The notes beneath the pieces were generated by a model. It ran no database searches and was not told the origin of the DNA. It saw only the letters and a program-made list of their open reading frames with translations. Position numbers and translations under genes: made by a program. From Pogonophryne albipinna (Eukaryota > Chordata > Actinopteri > Perciformes > Artedidraconidae), in NCBI GenBank assembly GCA_028583405.1, contig CM053253.1, positions 12,535,112 to 12,599,111 on the forward strand: 64,000 bases of DNA, read 5' to 3'. Shown in pieces: positions 54,401 through 64,000 of the stretch (positions are counted from its first letter, which is position 1; the number at the start of each line of letters is the position of its first letter).

Positions 54401-54444
54401 CGTGAGAGGACCAGTATGAATTACGGCCTGTACGGCCCCTCATA

Positions 54445-54450
54445 GATTCT
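54445..54450. other. Target site duplication, right copy (GATTCT)
   Basis: Identical to 51714-51719 and directly adjacent to the terminal ATA of the foldback element. Confidence 0.85.
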
Positions 54451-54543
54451 CCTTGTCTAAATGGTGGAAAGAAAACACAGCTCAACATATAATTAGTTGG
54501 AAAAGCAAAGACAGCAGCTGTGAATAATTTAAGATGGCAGTTT

Positions 54544-54580
54544 ATGCAAATGGCCCAAAACTGGGACACTGTATAAAAGG
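54544..54580 (+). promoter_or_regulatory. Candidate promoter: octamer plus TATA box
   Basis: A perfect octamer atgcaaat (54544-54551) lies 20 bp upstream of tataaaagg (54572-54580). Octamer-TATA spacing of this order is typical of immunoglobulin variable-gene and histone H2B promoters, but no such gene follows. Both motifs can occur by chance. Confidence 0.3.
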
Positions 54581-54604
54581 TGTTAGCGCTTTACTGCTGA
54601 CAGG

Positions 54605-54829
54605 ATGAAACCGTGCCGAGTGGTACATGAGGTGTACAGCCCGCACAGCCAGAACCCTGCCATCGTCACTCCATTCACATTTATTTTGGAAGGAAAATGT
54701 ATCTTTTCACAAGGAGGATATGGCACCTGTGTGCATGGTGTAACTGTGATGCGTTGTGCTAATGATGCATTTAAAAGGCAAATAAAACACTTTCTCACCA
54801 ACACCTGGATGGCCTGTGATCATCCCTAG
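54605..54829 (+). CDS. Small open frame behind the octamer-TATA motif, function unknown
   Basis: An ATG frame of 74 codons starts 33 bp after the TATA motif. The product has no signal peptide, transmembrane segment or motif I recognise; five cysteines and a basic C-terminal part are the only notable features. A polyadenylation-like aataaa lies inside the frame (about 54781). It is most likely chance; it is listed because of the promoter-like context. Confidence 0.12.
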   Translation: MKPCRVVHEVYSPHSQNPAIVTPFTFILEGKCIFSQGGYGTCVHGVTVMRCANDAFKRQIKHFLTNTWMACDHP

Positions 54830-55427
54830 CTTTTAGGACTGATTATACACCTTTAAATATAATATATCTGTCTTACATCTTTTTATTTTGATAGTCCCAG
54901 AACACTGAAGTGATGGCAGATAGACAGATGGCTGTGACCCAGGGTCAGCCTACATCAGTCATCGGCTCAGCTCTTGATGGCTGCAGTCTCCCTTCATGAA
55001 ACAGAACAAAGCTGGAAGTCTTCTTAAAACTGAGAACTCACCTCTAGCTCTGAGACATTCAAAGTAAAACTTGATCTAAGAGCTGAGCTGTTGATGCCAT
55101 GACAGCGTGGTGAAAGCACCTTCTCTTCTATTTGCAAGAGCTTCATGGGAAAAAAGACTTTACTTTACTCAGAGACGACTGCATTACAGTTTTGAGTAGA
55201 ATTTATTGCCTCTCTAATTAGACTCCAATTATGGAATTTTAATATGGATTATTACATGCAGTACCCGCCACACATCACCACCTACTGAATTCATTTGCTG
55301 CTGTTTAGCCAAGCTCGGAGAGCTGACAGAATTCAAAAAGCTCTCAATGAGAAAGCGGGAGTAGTGCGCACAAAGATGGAGCAAAGCTACATTTGTATGT
55401 GATATCCCAGTATTATCGAGCCACTGT
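54830..55427. other. AT-rich non-coding DNA
   Basis: Contains a TAAT-rich stretch at about 55214-55255 (ctaattag, ccaattatgg, ggattattac) that could be regulatory. No gene. Confidence 0.6.
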
Positions 55428-55500
55428 CATTTTAATGTTGGGCTGACAGTTTCTGTAACCAGACTCTGGTTACAGAAACTGTCAGCCCAACATTAAAATG
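55428..55500. repeat. Perfect inverted repeat, 35-bp arms and 3-nt loop
   Basis: The arm 55428-55462 (cattttaatgttgggctgac...) is exactly complementary to 55466-55500, with act as loop. Complementarity stops abruptly outside. This gives a 73-bp sequence able to form a full hairpin or cruciform. Confidence 0.97.
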
Positions 55501-59612
<4,112 letters not shown>

Positions 59613-62600
59613 CATGCCCTCACTAAAGGGGACTGGGTGCAAGCAGGTTTTTAATGAATAATTGACAAAAAAAAAGGTTGAATTATTAAGGTAGAATTAT
59701 GCTGGTCTGAGTCACTCTTAATTAGCCGACCCCTCAGCCCCCTAATTTCCCCTCCATTAAGAGTTCAACCTGGAGTGACCCCCCCCCCCCCCCGTCAGCC
59801 GCCTTCAGTCTGTGCCTTCCCCTCTTCTACGTCATACTCTCTGTCAGTCTACAGTTTTACCCCTCTCTTATTTATCCTCCGTCTTCCATTTTGTTTTTAA
59901 TTCCTCTGTGAAAAACAATGTGAGTAATAGCTATCACAATCTAATGAAGCAGAACAATACAGCTCATTTTAATGGGACGATAAGCGACTCGATGTTCATT
60001 TCATTTGGACGTCTTATACTTATGAGTCTGGATTCTTTTTAAATTATTGTGCAATATTTGTACAACATTTATAGTCTAGACTTAACTACGAACATTGGCA
60101 ACAACAGTATGATATTTTAATGTATTTATATAATTGGATATTAGTGGTGGGAGTAGCGGAAGGTTAATGTGACAGATATGATGTGAGATGGTAGTGAGAT
60201 ACAGTAAACAGATAACTAATAAAGAGGTAAAATAGCAGGCCTGACAGCTAAACAACATTAATTAAGTTCTGTAATGCCGAGGGAGCTGCATATTTAGGTC
60301 ATGATTCTCCATAGGATCATCACAATATTCACTTCAAGTATCACACTGCCACTGTAGGCTTAAGAAATAGCTGTGAATGTTAGGTGTGCCTATCTTTATT
60401 TGAAAGCATTGAAATACATCAATACCTGACCATCTGCCATTATATATACTTCTGGTTAATCCAAACAATAGGAAATAAAATAGTTTTACATCTACGTTTA
60501 AAAATCCCAGATTGTGTTCATTCTTTAATGTCGGTCCAACATCTATATCCGTGATCAAGCCTGTAAGTTTGCTGTAGATCTGTAAACAAGCGCTCTCATT
60601 TTGATTTCATAAAGGAGCATGTGGTTATGAATTATAAAACATTTGTAAACACATGAATACATCAGATGGCTGTCCCTGGCCTTTAGTGAAAATAACAAGC
60701 GGCTGACACACGTTTGCTTTTTTAGTGCATAACACACATGTGAACTCCACTCTAAAATAAATCTTATAAATGATGACAGAAAAATAGATTCATATTTTTA
60801 TTTGACATATTCATCAGCCCAATAATTAATTTAAGAATTGTACAGATTATTTTGCTCAATTTGCTTTAACACACATTTTCTTAGGATCCATAATGCACTT
60901 TTACCAGTCTCTTGCCTGACCTAAACACGAGGAAAGCTCTCACAGTGTGGCATTTGTGGATAAAAGCTTCCACACGGGGACTAAATGTAGCTCAACAACC
61001 CCATCTGAATGAGGTGAGGACATAGAAAAGGAAAAATGTCCAACTTGATCGTCCATGACAGCTTTTTGATCGAGCTGTTTGAGAAGTGTCGCAGATGCGG
61101 GCAGCCTATAATCACACATATGTTTTTGAAAATGCAAAGGTATTGCTCCTATTCGTGTAAGGTGAAATTGATTTGAAACCGTCTAGAATGTTGAGCTTTG
61201 TCCAAATATATTTCTCTTTTATTGGTTGCTACCCAAACTTTGTCATATCCTAGCAGGAAATGTCAAATGAAGGGGCAGCAAATATTTTCTGCGCACCTAT
61301 TGCTGTTGACAGATATACCATCTCATCCGTCTTCTGTCAAGCAGTAATATAACTTGCCCAACCCTTTCCCCCTCAGCCCACCATGTGATACCTCACAAAG
61401 GGTAACTTACAAAAGGGTGATGGCAGAATAACCTTCTAGATATGATCCCCATGTTCTGTATGTGGAGACATGTTTGATAGTTGCCGTGGAATATATTCCT
61501 ATACGAAGGCACAGCTGCCCAAATCTTGATTTAGCAACCCATATGGTGAGACAGACACGCATTCCCACATGAGATGTCGCTACAATTAGATGTCATGTTG
61601 TGGCCCTGTCCACTATGAGAGTCTATACAGTGTGTCCTGATATGGTTGTCCTGAAGCACAAAGACACACCAGCAGCTACACAGTGCCCAGCTGTGTGGCG
61701 ATGCTTCTACGAGCTTTCATCCCGGCTACAGCTCAAATGTTGAAGTGGCTGGAGAAAGCAGGAGCCGGGGTTAGTTATCACCCGCTGCCGGTTGTCCAGC
61801 TGTTCTGTCTTCATCCCAACTGTTGCTAAAGAAAGTAGTCAACCCCCCTCTTTTCTGTTTTGTGACACTTTCCCACATCCTAACAGTGATGGAGGCGTCT
61901 GTTCTGGCAGCTCCTATTGAGCGCTCAACATCTCTGCCTCCTGTTAATCTGAACTTGACCAAGTGTTGTCTCTTTCTCCATTTGTGGAACAGGCTTTATC
62001 TATTCTCTGTGGTCTCATACAAAAGACGGACATTAATTGCAGGGTAGTCACCTCTTTGAAGCCCATTGGCATGAAGAAACAACTAGACTGTTGATTTTAA
62101 TTTTCACTTTACAAGCCATGTTATTTGCTGGTCTAGAAGAACATTTGAGACATGATACTTGACAGTTTCAGATGCTTACTGTGGTTCCCAATGCACAAAT
62201 TACCTATCAGCATGTGTATCAGTGTGCTGAATTTTACAACCTGATTAACATTTAGTCTTAAGGTATTCGGTTATATTAAGGCTACGTTACATTACATTCG
62301 TTTTACTTGTAGTACATACTGCATCTTACTTTGCATGCAGTATGCAGATAATTGGGACTATTTTGTTCTAACATGGCGCCTCACACTTAGACTCTCTTGC
62401 TCATATATTTTGTGCAAATGATTTTGTGTCAGAATAGCCATATAAGTATGCTGGCTAGCATACTGCAACATGTGACTTGATGAAGTAGGACATCTTCATA
62501 TTTCTGTCAAACTGCAGAAAAACTGCATGGTTTCCTTGCATGTAAACAGCACGGCAGTATTGGTAATGGAACACTGTTTCTGTTTTCATTCAATGACAAT

Positions 62601-64000
62601 TCACCACACTCAAAAATGATGTCATGCTTTATTGCATGTAGCGAATACATATTGATCAGAGCAATTCTAAACTATAAACATTGTATGAAAGTGAGGCTAT
62701 AGTTAGCTTAGCAATACATGAGTTGTCCTTGAAAGGTATCAAGAACAAATCCAAATACTGGCCTGTTAGTATTTGAGTGAGAATGGAGAGCTAGAACATG
62801 GTGACTCTTCTAAAGACACAGACAGGTGGATGGATGTTGAAGTGTCTGCCTGCTCGTTGTCACTGTCTCAAGACTCTGCTTCATGTCAAGAGGCACACTC
62901 CAGATGATGAGGAGGAGATGGACCCTCATATGGACACTTTTTGGGAAAGTGGGAGACCTGTTTGCCAAAAGATAAAAACACACAATCTGTATGCTGTGGT
63001 ACACACTTGAAAGGTTAGCCTCAAAGCACTCAGCTGTTCACTTGTATGAGTCTCTGCCACATTTGTTCTCTTTTGAGCATTTTGGTGGACTCCATACTTG
63101 AACATGACACAAAGGTTGCATTGCTTACGCTGGTTGTTAAATTGCTGTCAAAATCACTCTGCCTTGATGTTAAATTATTAATTGTTTATGTCAGATACTG
63201 TATGCCATTAAATTATTATATTTTTTTACCAAATATTTTTTGCAACAAATATTTTATATATAAAGCTTTTGTCGTTTGAATCAGCATCATTCATAATACT
63301 TGTTAAGGGATTCTTGCTTTACATTGCTATGTTGTATTGTGCAAACGTATGTATTATACACCATGTATTTTTGTTGACTTTACATGGCCAGCATACTTAA
63401 TTTATTTTGCACAAAGCACTGCATCAGTCTTTTTCTAATGGGGAATATCGCATTCTGCTGCACCAAAACCACAGCAAAAACACATGTATCCATTTTCTAC
63501 ACAACATATTCAGTTTTAATCATGAGGGATGGAGTAAAACTGTTTTCCCCCATTCTATTGAAAGTAAAAATATATGTTTTCCCGGCTGGCTGAGCTGTGA
63601 CAGGCCTCAGTTTCTCCCATTATTGATTGGTACTTTTATCTGTTTCTATCTTCTGTTGCGGTTCCTGTCAAATTGTAGAGCTTCAATATCATACATACTG
63701 TGTCCACACCTCCATGTTCACAGTAAACAAGCAACTTCTTCACTTCAGAAATGATATTTTTAAATCAACAAAAGGAAATGAGAAAAAAGGAAATGCAATA
63801 GTAAATTACTGTAGCCAGAATTTGAACGGTTTTTTTATATAGCAAAATTGATGACGGCACTGTCATCACATGTTTAATATGTTTTCACCATTTATTAATC
63901 CAATGTAATTTATTATTTTCAATATGAAACACAGCTTATATTAATAAGTGTGTGGAATAAGGACATCTAATTTAAATTAAACAACCATTTATATGCACAA
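59613..64000. other. AT-rich non-coding DNA to the window end
   Basis: No exon or RNA gene is supported. Contains a C-run of about 15 at 59779-59793. A region with actgcat/gcagtatgc palindromes (62310-62475) may be an old transposon remnant. Confidence 0.65.

Larger units (their letters stand above)
51720..54444. mobile_element. 2.7-kb foldback DNA transposon, IS3EU-like, non-autonomous
   Basis: The element begins tatgaggggccgtgcaggcc and ends with the inverse; the first 60 bp of the two ends differ at one position. Inverted similarity continues for over 1 kb: left arm 51720 to about 52945, right arm about 53370 to 54444. From outside inward each arm has a subterminal array of imperfect 25-30 bp catacat/ttctcctt units, a gtgattggctcag CCAAT region, a block with cgcgaaactcgcgg (left) and its inverse, and a segment with ttgttaccacaagttct. 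The centre contains a further direct duplication. TAT...ATA termini plus a 6-bp duplication match the IS3EU superfamily as I recall it. No transposase is encoded. Confidence 0.85.

Overview
The window looks like non-coding chromosomal DNA of a teleost fish, probably a percomorph. Dinucleotide GT tracts of 170 to 320 bp, a DIRS-type tyrosine-recombinase retrotransposon, an L2-like LINE tail with a TTGCC tail repeat, and several MITE-like families I recognise as common in fish all point that way. I found no complete host protein-coding gene, rRNA or tRNA. The species and host locus are not identifiable by eye.

Layout. Positions 1 to about 3845 hold the 5' part of a DIRS-like retrotransposon on the minus strand, cut by the left window edge: terminal and promoter region (about 3550-3845), a tandemly duplicated leader (about 3171-3540), a gag-like frame (from 3208/3243 leftwards) and an overlapping reverse transcriptase/RNase H frame (1604 to 1). 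From 3846 to about 44000 the DNA is AT-rich intergenic or intronic sequence. It is interrupted by a LINE tail (about 5590-5753), a MITE with TTAA-like ends (9488-9935), long GT arrays (8650, 25535, 39182, 41383), a diverged fish repeat (about 38400-38665), a GTGGGGAC plus TTAGGG-like block (41160-41360) and another MITE relic (about 41757-42178).

Three structures in the right third stand out. (1) At 44190-44797 a 608-bp terminal-inverted-repeat element carries, on its minus strand, a clean first exon (44499-44370) for the N-terminal half of a MADF (Myb/SANT-like) domain ending at a splice donor, so it is an internally deleted relative of a transposon with an accessory MADF gene. (2) At 51720-54444 there is a 2.7-kb foldback element with inverted arms over 1 kb, TAT...ATA termini and a perfect 6-bp target duplication GATTCT; these hallmarks fit the IS3EU superfamily as I remember it. 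(3) At 55428-55500 there is a perfect 35-bp inverted repeat with a 3-nt loop.

How the parts work together: only the DIRS frames form a functional unit, namely capsid-like Gag and reverse transcriptase/RNase H for element replication; its recombinase would lie beyond position 1. The remainder is repeats and apparently unique sequence in which I can only point to candidate host exons or promoters with low confidence (38123-38161, 54544-54829). Most open frames in the window are chance or microsatellite products.
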